DNA of 43,114 bases from an uncultured Chlorobiaceae bacterium (GCA_903994455.1 CAJEXI010000028.1:1-43114); one strand, 5' to 3'. Numbered from the stretch's first letter, positions 1 through 9,507 are shown. Notes: a model not told the origin generated them from the letters alone. Numbers and translations are program-made.

Positions 1-922
1 GGTTTGAGGGCAGTTCACAGTAAATATGTTCAATGCCTTTGGAATCACAATACCGGAAAAAGCTGAAAAGCTCACAGCCATACTCCTCAAGATTTTGGCA
101 GCGTTTGAACAGCGAAATACCTTCCGGCGGCTCTGAAAGACCAAGGTATGCTGAAGAAGGGGCCACAGAGATCTTTTCATCGGCATGGCAGAGAATAACT
201 GCGGCTTTTGGAGCATAATGGGGATACTTCAAACCAGGGCTTTTTGGTGGAGCCAGCTTGTCAGGGTTTGTGCTGGTTGTTATTGCAGGAACCACAGCGA
301 GCAGTTGCTCAAAGGTTATCGCGCCTGCCCTCAGCAGAAGAGGTTTTGGGCCTGAACAGTCAACAATGGTTGATTCAAGGCCGATTGCGCTTGGGTTGCC
401 TCGAAGCACGCAGTCGATTTTTCCGTCAAGATCCTCATAGACTGCTTCCCGGCTTGTGGCGCTCGGAAGTCCCGAAAGATTGGCCGAAGGAGCGGCAACC
501 GGACATGCAGAGAGGCGGAGAAACTCCCGTGCAACCGGATTTGCCGGGCATCGGACACCCACTGTGGCCAGGCCGCCGGTGATGGTATCGGGTACCTGGG
601 GATTTTTTTTAAGCACGAGCGTGAGAGGGCCGGGGAAAAACCGCTCAATCAGTTGACGGGCATCTGAACTGATTTCACCGGCAACTTCGGAAAGCTGTTC
701 AAGGCTGTAAAGATGAACAATAAGCGGATTATCTCCAGGACGCCCTTTTGCCTGAAAAACCCGCCTGATTGCTTCAGGATGGTAGATGCTTGCCCCAAGG
801 CCGTAGACAGTTTCTGTTGGAAATGCAACGACCCGGCCCGATCTGAGGATGATGGCGGCCTCTTCTGCTGAATCGGTAAGAGTGGTCTGCATGATCATTG
901 AAAGAGTGGAACAGGGTGTCAT
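1..922 (-). CDS. sua5: Threonylcarbamoyl-AMP synthase, Sua5/YrdC/YwlC family (3' end outside window)
   Basis: Makes threonylcarbamoyl-AMP from threonine, bicarbonate and ATP for the t6A modification of ANN-decoding tRNAs; cytoplasmic. About 307 codons are visible on the minus strand and the frame is still open at base 1, so the C-terminus is missing. The YrdC-type domain is clear: VVAFPTETVYGLGA near residue 35, the KGRPGDNPLIVHL nucleotide/substrate segment, and PSANLSG. The linker SPGLKYPHYAPKA followed by a further domain marks the long Sua5 form rather than short YrdC. The ATG at 922 overlaps the stop of the upstream kinase gene (ATGA), which favours it; in-frame ATGs at 898 and 892 are alternatives and none has an obvious Shine-Dalgarno. 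The family call is firm, the start is not. Confidence 0.93.
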   Translation of the reverse strand, partial: MTPCSTLSMIMQTTLTDSAEEAAIILRSGRVVAFPTETVYGLGASIYHPEAIRRVFQAKGRPGDNPLIVHLYSLEQLSEVAGEISSDARQLIERFFPGPLTLVLKKNPQVPDTITGGLATVGVRCPANPVAREFLRLSACPVAAPSANLSGLPSATSREAVYEDLDGKIDCVLRGNPSAIGLESTIVDCSGPKPLLLRAGAITFEQLLAVVPAITTSTNPDKLAPPKSPGLKYPHYAPKAAVILCHADEKISVAPSSAYLGLSEPPEGISLFKRCQNLEEYGCELFSFFRYCDSKGIEHIYCELPSN

Positions 923-1578
923 AACAGGTTATTGAACAGGGCGTTGAGTGCGGCGATGACAAGAGGGTGGTTACACAAGCTGCCGACTGTCGCACTGACA
1001 AGAGGGATTGCAAGATTATCGTCAATTCTGAACTCTCCGATACGCACCATAAAAGCCTCGGTCAACGTCCCGGTAATGGCCATCATAACCCCGACAAAGA
1101 GATTCAAACCCGGCACAACAGCGACAATCACTAACGACGAGAGAAAAAACGCCGCGCTTCCTTCAAGGCTTTTTTGTCCAAACCGGTGTTTTCCGAATAT
1201 TTTGCCAATAATGGCAGCCAGCGTGTCGGCCACCGATACCATGGCAAACGCTGTTACAACCATAATTTTCGGAAAAAAAAGGACAAGAAGAAGCGCCGCC
1301 ATCACAATGTGGGTCGCTCCATTCAGAGAGGTTTTCTTCGCTTCAAGCTCATGGGTTCTGAGCATGGAATCGAAGGTTTTATGATACCATCGGGAAACAG
1401 GGTCAAAAAAATTCTTCAGCAGGTCAATCAGAAAAAAACCGGCAAAAAGAGGGACAAGCAGCAGCAAAGCAAGTTCCCTGCTGATAAACCAGTAGATCAC
1501 CGGAATCGAAAGCGACGAGAGGTGAATTGCTTTTCGCGCAACTTCGTAGCGGAGTTCCAGTCGGTCGATAGCTTCCAT
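919..1578 (-). CDS. Diacylglycerol/polyprenol (dolichol/phytol-type) kinase family membrane protein
   Basis: A 219-residue polytopic membrane protein of the CTP-dependent polyprenol kinase superfamily (SEC59/DGK1/VTE5-like). Members phosphorylate a lipid alcohol; in a phototroph a phytol or other prenol is plausible, but the substrate cannot be read from the sequence. Support: an N-terminal R-KAIHL segment followed by several hydrophobic stretches, the conserved ADTLAAIIGKIFGKHRFGQKSLEG region near residues 117-140, and the C-terminal GEFRIDDNLAIPL segment near residues 181-193 that is typical of this family. It is read in the same direction as sua5 and overlaps it by 4 nt, suggesting co-transcription. 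No truncation is visible. Confidence 0.85.
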   Translation of the reverse strand: MEAIDRLELRYEVARKAIHLSSLSIPVIYWFISRELALLLLVPLFAGFFLIDLLKNFFDPVSRWYHKTFDSMLRTHELEAKKTSLNGATHIVMAALLLVLFFPKIMVVTAFAMVSVADTLAAIIGKIFGKHRFGQKSLEGSAAFFLSSLVIVAVVPGLNLFVGVMMAITGTLTEAFMVRIGEFRIDDNLAIPLVSATVGSLCNHPLVIAALNALFNNLL

Positions 1579-1762
1579 TGGTTACAAAGCGCGGTGAAAA
1601 GGTCAAAAAAAAGTATTCTGGAAAAATGGCAACAGAGCACCAATTTCAGGCTTGAATATACACCGAAATCTATGGAAGAGAAAGGTTACACATCCTCTTC
1701 CTTTTCCCTTCCAAAACATGTATTTTGCACAGACTTTTAAAATCGCTTTTAGACTCCAGTGC

Positions 1763-3331
1763 ATGACGAGTGAAAAATTGAGGGTAGCTGCCATTGATCT
1801 CGGCACCAACTCCTTCCACATGATTATTGTTGAAGAGAGCAAGGAAAAGGGGATTGTTGAGATTGATCGTGTCAAGGATATGATTTGTATTGGCAGGGGC
1901 AGTATTTCAACGAAAATGCTTGATGAGGATGCGATGCAGTCTGGTATTGCTGCCTTGAAAAATTTTCTTGTTCTTGCCTCGCAACATGGCGTGGCATCGG
2001 AACATATCCTTGGTTTTGCCACAAGCGCTATCCGGGAGGCAAAAAACCGGTGTGATTTTCTCCGCCGAATCAGGGATGAGACCGGTCTTAAAGTGAAGAT
2101 TATCTCAGGAAAGGAAGAGGCCGAGTTTATCTATTATGGAGTTCGTAATGCGGTGAAGATTGGTAAAACCGCCGATCTTCTTTTTGATATTGGTGGAGGC
2201 TCGGTTGAGTTTGTGGTTGTCAATCATCAAGGGGTGCAGCTTCTGGAGAGCCGTAAAATAGGTGTAGCAAGAATGCGTGAACGGTTTGTCACCTCAGAAC
2301 CAATCTCTCTTCATGAAATCAAGATGCTTGAGCAATTCTTTGCTGCCGAGATGGTTTCTGCCGTTGAAAAAGCCTCTGATCTCAAGGTGACAAGGGCCAT
2401 CGCCTCTTCGGGTACGGCCCAGAATATCGCTCGAATGATTCGCTCAATGAACGGCAGGGAGAGTGATGTGTCGCTTAATAACAGCGCGTTTACCCGAAAG
2501 GAGTTTCAGTCGCTCTACAAGGCTGTTATGCCGCTCAATGCTGCAGATCGGCGAAAAATGACTGGTCTTGATGAAAAAAGGGTAGACCTTATTGTGCCGG
2601 GTCTGATTCTTGTCGACATGATTTTCAGACTCTTCAAGCTTGAGGAGATTCTGATTTCCGATTCAGCACTGCGTGAGGGGATGGTGCTCCACTATCTGAA
2701 GCATCGCTATTCGAGGGCGAAGAGGCGGGGCGATGAAGTTGCGCTTGATATTCGGCGGGAGAGTGTCAATGAACTCGGGTTTCGTTGCGAGTGGGATCGC
2801 GATCATGCCGAGTATATTGCCCGGCTCAGCCTGCAATTGTTCGACAAACTTTCGCTCCTGCACCAACTTGAAGCGCCGTGTCGTGAACTTCTGGAGTATG
2901 CGTCGCTGCTTCACAACATCGGAGCCTTTATTTCCATCTCTTCCCATCACAAACACGGCCAGTACATCGTTCTTAACGGAGAGCTTCGGGGATTTATTCC
3001 CTCAGAAATCGAGATTATGGGCCATGTGGTTCGTTATCACCGCAAATCACCCCCCTCAGAAAAGCATACGGCATACAACCTGCTCAAGCCGACGCATAAA
3101 CGGGTGGTTGATGTGCTTTCCGGAATTCTGCGCCTTGCCAATGGCCTTGAACGTGGTCACCGGCAAAATATTCAGAACATTAATGTAGAGATCAAGGGGA
3201 GCACCATTACCCTTCTTCTGACAACCCGTTTTGAACCCGATATCGAAATCTGGGCTGCCGACCTGCTGAAGCCGTGGCTTGAAACCGTTCTGCAAAAAAC
3301 AATTGCCATTGAACCATCTCCAATCAGTTGA
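1763..3331 (+). CDS. ppx: Exopolyphosphatase / pppGpp phosphohydrolase (Ppx/GppA family)
   Basis: Removes terminal phosphate from polyphosphate and/or converts pppGpp to ppGpp; cytoplasmic. The 522-residue product begins MTSEKLRVAAIDLGTNSFH, the actin-fold phosphate-1 motif. FATSAIREA and FDIGGGSVEF (phosphate-2 loop) follow, and the C-terminal half has the HD-like helical domain with LLHNIGAFISISSHHKHGQY around residues 390-410. The frame is open upstream to 1652, but only from 1763 does the protein match the family N-terminus, and the upstream extension is low-complexity, so I start at 1763. It diverges from the minus-strand kinase gene, so the shared intergenic region around 1580-1760 should hold both promoters. 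Ppx versus GppA specificity cannot be decided here. Confidence 0.92.
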   Translation: MTSEKLRVAAIDLGTNSFHMIIVEESKEKGIVEIDRVKDMICIGRGSISTKMLDEDAMQSGIAALKNFLVLASQHGVASEHILGFATSAIREAKNRCDFLRRIRDETGLKVKIISGKEEAEFIYYGVRNAVKIGKTADLLFDIGGGSVEFVVVNHQGVQLLESRKIGVARMRERFVTSEPISLHEIKMLEQFFAAEMVSAVEKASDLKVTRAIASSGTAQNIARMIRSMNGRESDVSLNNSAFTRKEFQSLYKAVMPLNAADRRKMTGLDEKRVDLIVPGLILVDMIFRLFKLEEILISDSALREGMVLHYLKHRYSRAKRRGDEVALDIRRESVNELGFRCEWDRDHAEYIARLSLQLFDKLSLLHQLEAPCRELLEYASLLHNIGAFISISSHHKHGQYIVLNGELRGFIPSEIEIMGHVVRYHRKSPPSEKHTAYNLLKPTHKRVVDVLSGILRLANGLERGHRQNIQNINVEIKGSTITLLLTTRFEPDIEIWAADLLKPWLETVLQKTIAIEPSPIS

Positions 3332-3392
3332 TGCAACTCCAAAATAACCCTATATTGCCACAAGCAACTCAATAACTTATCGTTCACCGAAC

Positions 3393-3854
3393 ATGCGCGA
3401 CCATACTCCGGATTTCAAAATGCATGAGCTTACTGACGCAAATAAAGCGCTCATTCGGCACACCGTCCAGCAGCTTTTTGAAAAGCTTGCGAGTGACTGC
3501 CGACTGACTGCCGATACACAGCTCGAATTTTGGGTTGAAGTGCCCGGCATTAAACGCTCCAGGGGCACCTTTCGAGGCGGTTTTTTGATGCCCGACAGCT
3601 TTATTTACATCAGCGACTATTTTCAGCCCGATCTCGCCTGTTCTCTGAGTCCTGGCAAGGCATATCAGGATGATGCATCCAACCTTGAAAAGGTCTGGGA
3701 TGATCTTCTTGACGAACTCTTCTACCAGATTGAAATTTTTACCTCTCCAGCATCAACAACCAGAGGTGTAACGCTGGAAATCTGGGCAGGTAATCGATTA
3801 CGCCCCGAGGGGGAGTGGATTTATGCTGTTGATCGTAAAATCGAACTTGGCTAG
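3393..3854 (+). CDS. Hypothetical protein, 153 residues
   Basis: I do not recognise the family. The protein is soluble-looking and acidic, with no signal peptide or membrane segment. An N-terminal helix-rich part (LTDANKALIRHTVQQLFEKL) precedes an alternating hydrophobic part ending ITLEIWAG-like and IYAVDRKIELG. It lies 61 nt downstream of ppx on the same strand, so co-transcription is possible, and its last 4 nt overlap the end of the convergent nth gene. Coding character is supported by an uninterrupted frame filling the gap exactly between ppx and nth. The ATG at 3393 is the first in frame; MHELTDANK at 3420 is an alternative start. Confidence 0.7.
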   Translation: MRDHTPDFKMHELTDANKALIRHTVQQLFEKLASDCRLTADTQLEFWVEVPGIKRSRGTFRGGFLMPDSFIYISDYFQPDLACSLSPGKAYQDDASNLEKVWDDLLDELFYQIEIFTSPASTTRGVTLEIWAGNRLRPEGEWIYAVDRKIELG

Positions 3855-4489
3855 TTTTTTGCCGGATAATCACAGATGCTGCTGACGGTACAATCTGCGC
3901 ATTCAGGCTTTTTTGCCTTGCAGGTGTAACGTCCGTGCAGCAGCAGATAGTGATGAAAGGTGATAACCCATGCTTCAGGAATAACCTTCATCAGCTCCTT
4001 TTCTGTCTCTTCGGGCTTGCTCGTTGTTACCAGCCCAATCCTGTTTGAAACCCGGTGTACATGGGTGTCCACCGGCATCACCGGTTGACCGAAGGCGTTG
4101 CCGAGCACGACATTTGCGGTTTTTCTGCCGACCCCCGGAAGACTTTCGAGTTCTTCTCTTGTTTCTGGCACCTCTCCCTGATAGCGTTCAAAGAGTATTC
4201 GGCTGACCTCGAGAATATTTTTCGCTTTGTTGTTGAAATAATTGATGGATCGCACAAAGCTTTTTACCTCATCAAGCTCCATTCGGCTCATGCTTTCAGC
4301 GTCCGGCGCACGCCTGAAGAGCTCAGTGGTAATGATATTGACCTGCCGGTCAGTTGCCTGGGCCGCAAGAATGGTCGCCACAAGCAACTGAAAAGGGCTT
4401 TCGTAATGCAGTTCGCTTTTCGGGTCAGGGTATTTTGCGCCAAGCACCTCACCAAGAACCGCAATTTTTTTTTCAGGGGTTAGTCGCAT
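3851..4489 (-). CDS. nth: Endonuclease III (DNA glycosylase/AP lyase)
   Basis: Base-excision repair enzyme that removes oxidised pyrimidines and cleaves the abasic site. The 212-residue length is normal. The helix-hairpin-helix motif LPGVGRKTANVVLG (about residues 115-128) carries the catalytic lysine, the catalytic aspartate lies in PVDTHVHRVSNR, and the C-terminus has the [4Fe-4S] pattern C-x6-C-x2-C-x5-C (CKAKKPECADCTVSSIC). All key residues are present. The stop codon overlaps the end of the convergent hypothetical gene. It sits 5 nt downstream of nusB in the same direction, so the nusB-nth pair is probably one transcript. Confidence 0.96.
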   Translation of the reverse strand: MRLTPEKKIAVLGEVLGAKYPDPKSELHYESPFQLLVATILAAQATDRQVNIITTELFRRAPDAESMSRMELDEVKSFVRSINYFNNKAKNILEVSRILFERYQGEVPETREELESLPGVGRKTANVVLGNAFGQPVMPVDTHVHRVSNRIGLVTTSKPEETEKELMKVIPEAWVITFHHYLLLHGRYTCKAKKPECADCTVSSICDYPAKN

Positions 4490-4494
4490 TCCCT

Positions 4495-5010
4495 TCAGGT
4501 ATCAATACTGGCGCTTTCACTTTCGCCCTCCGTTTTCTGCTGCCTGGCCACCGACTGGTCAATAAGTCCCCTGCCGTTTTTATGCACCTTCCCCTCACCT
4601 TTAAGATCATTGAAAATGGCATCAAGAATTCCATTGACAAATTTGCTGCTCTTGTCGGTACTGTTGAATTTTTTGGCGATTTCAATAGCCTCATTGATCG
4701 AAACTTTGGGTGGAATATCCTCGCAATAGAGAATTTCCGTCAAGGCCATGCGGATAATGTTTTTATCAATGATCGCAATGCGGCTCATATCCCAGTTAAA
4801 GGTATGCTTCACGATATAACGGTCAATTTCATCCTTGTGCTCCTTGATGTTTTTCAGAAGCATGTTGAAAAAGGTCATGGCATTGGCATCCGCAAGAATC
4901 TCTTCGGTCAAAAGCCAGCCGGCAGCAGAGTCTATGTCGGTATCCCTGATTTCGATAGTGTAGAGCGCTTGTAAAATCTTTTCACGGATTTGCCGTCGGT
5001 ACGTCTTCAT
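4495..5010 (-). CDS. nusB: Transcription antitermination factor NusB
   Basis: RNA-binding factor that with NusE/S10 binds boxA in rRNA leaders and prevents premature termination. The product is about 171 residues, all-helical, starting [20 protein letters not shown] and containing the family's [18 protein letters not shown] and [16 protein letters not shown] segments and FVNGILDAI near the end. The open frame runs upstream to 5061, but the ATG at 5010 fits the family N-terminus and clears the upstream HAD gene by 10 nt. The C-terminal tail after residue 140 (charged, low complexity) is longer than in E. coli NusB. Likely an operon with the HAD gene and nth. Confidence 0.92.
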   Translation of the reverse strand: MKTYRRQIREKILQALYTIEIRDTDIDSAAGWLLTEEILADANAMTFFNMLLKNIKEHKDEIDRYIVKHTFNWDMSRIAIIDKNIIRMALTEILYCEDIPPKVSINEAIEIAKKFNSTDKSSKFVNGILDAIFNDLKGEGKVHKNGRGLIDQSVARQQKTEGESESASIDT

Positions 5011-5020
5011 AAAAGAGCAG

Positions 5021-5722
5021 TTAATTGATTGAGGATTGGAGGATTTCACTGAGAACAACATCCGTGCGGCTCAGGTTTTCATACAAGACATGCGGATGGT
5101 GTCTTTTCAGCTCCTCTGTAGAATAGATGCCGGTCGCTACGGCAATCGACTTTGCGTTCAGAACCCTGGCACACGCAATATCGTGTTCCGTATCGCCGAT
5201 AATTATGATATTGTGTTCAGCAAAGGTGATACCGCTAAGCTGGTATGCCTTTTGAACGGCGACCGAGGGCAGTTCGTTACGGCTCAGTCCGTCATCGGCA
5301 AAAGCTCCAAACGGGAAATAATGGTTTATTTCGGGCAAGCGTAACTTGTGCCGTCCCGATGCTTCAAAATTTCCGGTTAACAGGCCAAGCATCAGTTCGG
5401 AACGTCCCGAAAGTTCATCGAGGAGTTCCCGGATGCCCTGCATCAAAAGAACGTCAGAGGGTTTGGCCTGTGTGCGAAACATTTCGATATAGGTTGCTTT
5501 GGCACGGTCAAATTTTTCATCAATTTCACGCTCACTGAGCCCGGCATGCAGCAGCACTTCATAGATAATGCTTCTGTCCATCTTTCCGGCAAAATTATGA
5601 GTTCCTGTACTTCCTTCAGTGCCGTACACCTCTTTCAGGGCATCAGCAAGGATAGTGCGGTTGGCCCTGCTCATCGAAAGCAATGTTCCGTCTATGTCAA
5701 ATAACACCAGTTTCTTCAGCAT
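5021..5722 (-). CDS. HAD-superfamily hydrolase, phosphoglycolate phosphatase-like
   Basis: A 233-residue HAD phosphatase. Motif I is [11 protein letters not shown] near residue 7, with Asp nucleophile and general acid; motif II is the LLTGNFE region (hydroxyl residue in the T-G context), and motif IV is [13 protein letters not shown] near residue 172. A helical cap between motifs I and II ([21 protein letters not shown]) places it in subfamily I with Gph/β-phosphoglucomutase relatives. The exact substrate is unknown; Gph-like housecleaning is a reasonable guess. It lies immediately upstream of nusB on the same strand (10 nt), suggesting an operon. Confidence 0.85.
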   Translation of the reverse strand: MLKKLVLFDIDGTLLSMSRANRTILADALKEVYGTEGSTGTHNFAGKMDRSIIYEVLLHAGLSEREIDEKFDRAKATYIEMFRTQAKPSDVLLMQGIRELLDELSGRSELMLGLLTGNFEASGRHKLRLPEINHYFPFGAFADDGLSRNELPSVAVQKAYQLSGITFAEHNIIIIGDTEHDIACARVLNAKSIAVATGIYSTEELKRHHPHVLYENLSRTDVVLSEILQSSIN

Positions 5723-5866
5723 ATTGTTTTTCTGACACCTCTCAAAGCCTTATTTCCAAAAAGCTCAATTTTCGCAAGATACATCTGAATGGCACCTGTT
5801 TTGCAGTCACGATTCAGGCTTGAGAAGCGAATGTAATAAAAAAACAGGGGAGACAGACAACTCTTG

Positions 5867-6754
5867 CTACTCTTTCATTGCCTCAACCACACGCAAGCTT
5901 TGTACTGCTGCCCGTACATCGTGTACTCGCAGAATATTTGCCCCGTGCAGCAACGCTATGGTTTCAGCCGCGATGGTGGCAGCGAGCCTCTCGGCAGGAG
6001 ATACCGTTTCCCTGCCAGGAGCTGTAATCGCGTGACCAAGAAACGATTTTCTTGATAAACCCGCCAGAATCGGCCTGCCCAGACTCAGCAATGAGCGGAG
6101 CTGCCCCAAAAGCCGGAAATTCTCTTCAACACTTTTGCCAAACCCAAAACCAGGATCAAGAATAATGTTGTCGATCGAATGCGCTTCAGCCCGTGCTATC
6201 GAGTCTGCCAGAAAGCGGCTGACCCTCAGCAAAATATCTTCTTCTCCAGGCTTCGTTCCAGTGCTCCACTGCATCAACTCCGGTTTTACGGGCGTGTGCA
6301 TCAAGATCACTGCGGCCTTAAACGTGCTGCAGATGGCAGGAAGATGAGCATCAAAGGTGAAGCCGGAAATATCATTGACAATATTTGCACCGGCACGCAA
6401 GGCCTCTTCGGCAACATCCGCCTTGTAGGTATCAATCGAAATCAGGACATCGCTTTTCCGCCGCAAGAGAGCAATAAGCGGAGCCGTACGTTTAATCTCT
6501 TCGATCGACGAAATTTTATCAGCACCCGGCCTTGAGGATTCACCGCCAATATCGATAATCGAAGCGCCGTCCCGGATCATCGAAAGCGCGTAATCAAGAG
6601 CCCGGTCAAGATCGATGCCATCGGTATCCTCAAGAAATATCCCGCCATCATAAAACGAATCAGGTGTCGTATTCAGGATGCCCATGATCTTTGGCCCATC
6701 ACCGAAATCGAGCACGCAGTCGGTGCAATTGACTCTAAAGCAGGGTTCTCTCAT
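5867..6754 (-). CDS. folP: Dihydropteroate synthase
   Basis: Condenses p-aminobenzoate with dihydropterin pyrophosphate in folate synthesis; TIM-barrel cytoplasmic enzyme. Signature motifs are present: IMGILNTTPDSFYDGG (pterin/Mg site), IDIGGESSRPGA, DVLISIDTYKA, ANIVNDISG, NIILDPGFGFGK and ILAGLSRKSFLG. About 295 residues, normal length. The open frame extends to 6820, but the ATG at 6754 (MREPCFRVNCTDC) makes a TGATG junction with the stop of the upstream M50 protease, so I prefer it; this suggests translational coupling of the pair. A Cys-containing N-terminal extension precedes the barrel. Confidence 0.95.
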   Translation of the reverse strand: MREPCFRVNCTDCVLDFGDGPKIMGILNTTPDSFYDGGIFLEDTDGIDLDRALDYALSMIRDGASIIDIGGESSRPGADKISSIEEIKRTAPLIALLRRKSDVLISIDTYKADVAEEALRAGANIVNDISGFTFDAHLPAICSTFKAAVILMHTPVKPELMQWSTGTKPGEEDILLRVSRFLADSIARAEAHSIDNIILDPGFGFGKSVEENFRLLGQLRSLLSLGRPILAGLSRKSFLGHAITAPGRETVSPAERLAATIAAETIALLHGANILRVHDVRAAVQSLRVVEAMKE

Positions 6755-7788
6755 CAGGTTATTCCGAATGGCACCGGCGTGAACGTTATGCAAAACACCG
6801 CAATGGCTGCCCATCCCCAAACTTTTCTTTGACTCTTCAACTCGTGGTCATGCATGGTTGGCGGATGGTTTATTCCGATAAATCGTAACAGAATGAATAC
6901 CCAGAGAATCCAGCCGGACCACGACCACTGCAGCAACACCGGCGGGATAAGTGATACGGCCTCTGGTCTGAGCAGAAAAAAGAGCAGCTTCAGCAACGCG
7001 GGAAATCCAAGAAGCGCGATAAAGAACAGAAATGCCCTGGCGGCTTTGGCATGTCCTCTTTTGCCAAACATGGCATAAGTGACATGACCGCCATCGAGCT
7101 GACCAACAGGAAGCAGGTTCAGCGCCGTGATGAGTGAGCCCAGCCAGCCGGTAAACAAAAATGGATAGTGATACATTTCGGTCATCGGAGGGAGGTTTTT
7201 GGGCGCAAAAAGATATTCAAGCGCTGTCCAGAGGAGATTCTTGCCAAGGATAAGGGTGCCCCCGGGAACAGGTGCCTGTAACCCTCCCTGTGTGAGATAC
7301 TCTGGATGAATGGTCAAAATAAAGTCGGCAGGCGGAAGATTCAAAAAACCGTACACCAAAAGCCCGACGCTTATGGCAAAACCGCTCATTGGTCCCCAAA
7401 GACCAATATCGAAAAGGGCGTTTGTTTCGGGTATCCTCTCTTTGACCTTGATCACCGCCCCCATGGTTCCCAGGCTGAGAAAGAATGGCAGAGGTGGTAA
7501 TGGTATGTAATAGGGGAGAGTTGCCCGCACACGATGGCTCATGGATGCAAAAAAGTGGCCAAACTCATGAACAGTTAAAAAAAAGAGCAGGGATGCCGAG
7601 TAGGATATTCCTGTGGCAAGAGAGTTGATGAAAAGAGGGAGGGAGGCGAACGTGGCCGGGTGTCCGCTCCAGAAGGTTCCTGCCCAGAGTGTTGTAAACA
7701 CCGTCAGCAGAAACAGTCCCAGATGCAGAGAGTAGTTCTGTTTGGATGAAATGAGGTGTTTGGGAAAACTCAAAGGGCGCATAACCAT
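6754..7788 (-). CDS. Site-2-protease family (M50) membrane metalloprotease
   Basis: Intramembrane zinc metalloprotease, 344 residues. The zinc site HEFGHFFASM (HExxH) lies in the first third, and the second site LNLLPVGQLDGGH (NxxPxxxLDG) lies near residue 230, both within hydrophobic segments; about six membrane helices are visible. No PDZ domain is apparent, so it resembles the small S2P group rather than RseP. In bacteria such proteases cleave anti-sigma factors or membrane proteins; the target here is unknown. The gene overlaps folP by one base. A second in-frame ATG lies at 7782. Confidence 0.87.
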   Translation of the reverse strand: MVMRPLSFPKHLISSKQNYSLHLGLFLLTVFTTLWAGTFWSGHPATFASLPLFINSLATGISYSASLLFFLTVHEFGHFFASMSHRVRATLPYYIPLPPLPFFLSLGTMGAVIKVKERIPETNALFDIGLWGPMSGFAISVGLLVYGFLNLPPADFILTIHPEYLTQGGLQAPVPGGTLILGKNLLWTALEYLFAPKNLPPMTEMYHYPFLFTGWLGSLITALNLLPVGQLDGGHVTYAMFGKRGHAKAARAFLFFIALLGFPALLKLLFFLLRPEAVSLIPPVLLQWSWSGWILWVFILLRFIGINHPPTMHDHELKSQRKVWGWAAIAVFCITFTPVPFGIT

Positions 7789-7863
7789 AATTACTCAAAC
7801 AATTGCCAGACAGTTACAGCCACAGGGCAGTCCCTCAATTGCAGGACTTTCCTGTGGGTCTTA

Positions 7864-8316
7864 TTAATCTTTATCCTTGCCAGAACCCTTTTTTTCACCG
7901 AACGTTGCGACCAGCCCACTCATCAGCTCCTCTTTTTCAGCAGCATTCAGTTTGGCTTCAGGGTGAAGAGGGAGGTAGAAAAAGGGAGGCATTTTACCTT
8001 CACGCACTTCACCGGCAGCTTTTTCGCCCTCATTTTTCCCTTCTCGTCCCCACTCAGAGACGTTGAATGCGCTTCGTCCAAAAGAGACATCTGCCTGAGT
8101 CAACCACGATACAGGAGCTATGGAGCTGTACCATGGCCAGACCGTATCGTTGGAATGGCAATCCTTGCATGCACGGTTAAAAAGTTCACTGGTTCGGGGA
8201 GAGTCCCACTTTGGTTTACCAGTGACCAAAGGATTTTCGTGATTTTTGCCGTAGGGGATGAGCTGCATAACAGCAAGCAAAGTCACCCCTCCTGACAAGA
8301 GTTTCAGCGGCTTCAT
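7864..8316 (-). CDS. Haem-binding domain protein (exported c-type cytochrome-like)
   Basis: 150 residues with a hydrophobic N-terminal signal/anchor ([17 protein letters not shown]) and one CxxCH haem-attachment motif, [22 protein letters not shown]. The motif followed by N-D/E-T-xWPWYS-xIAPVSW is the signature of the Haem_bd domain (PF14376) found in Bacteroidetes and Chlorobi. Probably periplasmic and membrane-tethered; role in electron transfer is inferred, not shown. The C-terminal tail is charged and ends KKGSGKDKD. Located downstream of the NUDIX gene on the same strand with about 110 nt between them. Confidence 0.85.
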   Translation of the reverse strand: MKPLKLLSGGVTLLAVMQLIPYGKNHENPLVTGKPKWDSPRTSELFNRACKDCHSNDTVWPWYSSIAPVSWLTQADVSFGRSAFNVSEWGREGKNEGEKAAGEVREGKMPPFFYLPLHPEAKLNAAEKEELMSGLVATFGEKKGSGKDKD

Positions 8317-8425
8317 TGGTAAAGATCCCTTTTTTTGTGGTTGTAAGAGATGACAAAATTACAAGAACTTCAAAATATAAGTGAATTTCTCTCTATTTCT
8401 GTAAAATGGATGGGTATCGTTGACT

Positions 8426-8929
8426 CTAAAGCGGCCGAAGCTGTGCAGCATCTTTGATAATCTGGAGGTGCAACGGTATCCGTACTTCGGGAATGAGGTG
8501 GTGTGGATAAAAGCCCGCTTCGAACAGTTCGTGATTGATCGTGATCGTGTCATCGGCTACCGTTACCCTGTAGGCCACAACAAGGAGCGATCCGTACAGC
8601 TCAACCTCCCGGTGATAAATGCCAATAAGGCTGTCGATTTTGCCGTTCAGCGATGTTTCTTCCATCAATTCTCGCAGACATCCTTCATAGGGTTCTTCGC
8701 CTGCTTCAAGAAATCCACCAGGCAAAGCCCACTCATTGAGCGCAGGTTCATGAGCCCTGCGTATTACCAGGAGTTCGTTGTTTTTATTGATGGTATAGGC
8801 GACCGCTACCGGAAGAGGGTTGATATAATGCACCCATGAACATGAAGGGCAGTACATTCGATCGCGCCCATCAATCAAGGCTTTCTCCAGTTTTTTACTG
8901 CAGAGCGGACAAAATGAAAAATGTTTCAT
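8426..8929 (-). CDS. NUDIX hydrolase with N-terminal zinc ribbon
   Basis: 167-residue NUDIX protein. The N-terminus carries two CxxC pairs (FCPLCSKKL and YCPSCSWVHY), a zinc ribbon as in NudC-like and ADP-ribose pyrophosphatase-like members. The Nudix box GGFLEAGEEPYEGCLRELME (plus E-T) is complete, with G-x5-E-x7-R-E-x-x-E-E spacing. It hydrolyses a nucleoside diphosphate linked to another moiety; the substrate is not readable. It lacks the N-terminal domain of long NudC. Divergent from bcp, whose start lies about 95 nt away. Confidence 0.9.
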   Translation of the reverse strand: MKHFSFCPLCSKKLEKALIDGRDRMYCPSCSWVHYINPLPVAVAYTINKNNELLVIRRAHEPALNEWALPGGFLEAGEEPYEGCLRELMEETSLNGKIDSLIGIYHREVELYGSLLVVAYRVTVADDTITINHELFEAGFYPHHLIPEVRIPLHLQIIKDAAQLRPL

Positions 8930-9024
8930 GGTTGTGTCAAGAAACTTTTTGTTGGAGCAATGAATTTACAAGAGAGAACAATCCTGACTCAAGAACGTGT
9001 TTATCAACAGAATAAGTTTTATTC

Positions 9025-9501
9025 ATGCAAACAGCAATTCTCAAAGAGGGTGTTTCTGCGCCGCCCATTTCTGCAAACGATCAGGATGGAAAGCCGGTGA
9101 CCCTTCAGGAGTATCGCGGGCGCAAGGTGGTGCTCTATTTTTATCCGAAAGATGATACTCCGGGGTGCACAAAGGAAGCTTGTGCTTTTCGTGATAATTT
9201 ACCTAAATTTAGCACAGTGGGCGTTGAGGTTCTCGGTGTCAGTGTTGATGATGAACGCAAGCATAAAAAGTTTGCAGAGAAGTATAATCTGCCCTTCAGG
9301 CTTGTTTCCGATCCTGACAAAAGCATCGTTGAGGCTTATGGTGTCTGGGGAATGAAAAAATTTATGGGTCGTGAGTATATGGGAACAAGTCGGGTGACCT
9401 ACCTTATTGATGAGCAGGGCGTGATTGAACATGTGTGGCCAAAAGTCAGCCCCGACAAACATGCCGAGGAGTTGCTCGATTATTTGCAGCAAAAAACCTG
9501 A
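9025..9501 (+). CDS. bcp: Thioredoxin-dependent peroxiredoxin, Bcp/PrxQ type
   Basis: Reduces hydrogen peroxide and organic peroxides using thioredoxin. 158 residues. The peroxidatic cysteine lies in YPKDDTPGCTKEACAFRD, and the second Cys five residues later (TPGC-TKEAC) is the resolving cysteine of the PrxQ/Bcp group. The GTSRVTYLIDEQG segment and the conserved Arg support the fold. Followed 6 nt later by the YqgE/AlgH gene on the same strand, so probably co-transcribed. In an anaerobic phototroph it would act in oxygen-stress defence. Confidence 0.95.
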   Translation: MQTAILKEGVSAPPISANDQDGKPVTLQEYRGRKVVLYFYPKDDTPGCTKEACAFRDNLPKFSTVGVEVLGVSVDDERKHKKFAEKYNLPFRLVSDPDKSIVEAYGVWGMKKFMGREYMGTSRVTYLIDEQGVIEHVWPKVSPDKHAEELLDYLQQKT

Positions 9502-9507
9502 GAGAAG

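Noticed and set aside
208..656. Plus-strand frames in the first 660 bases
   Set aside because: The minus strand carries an obvious Sua5 frame; the plus-strand products are Cys/Arg-rich without any motif.
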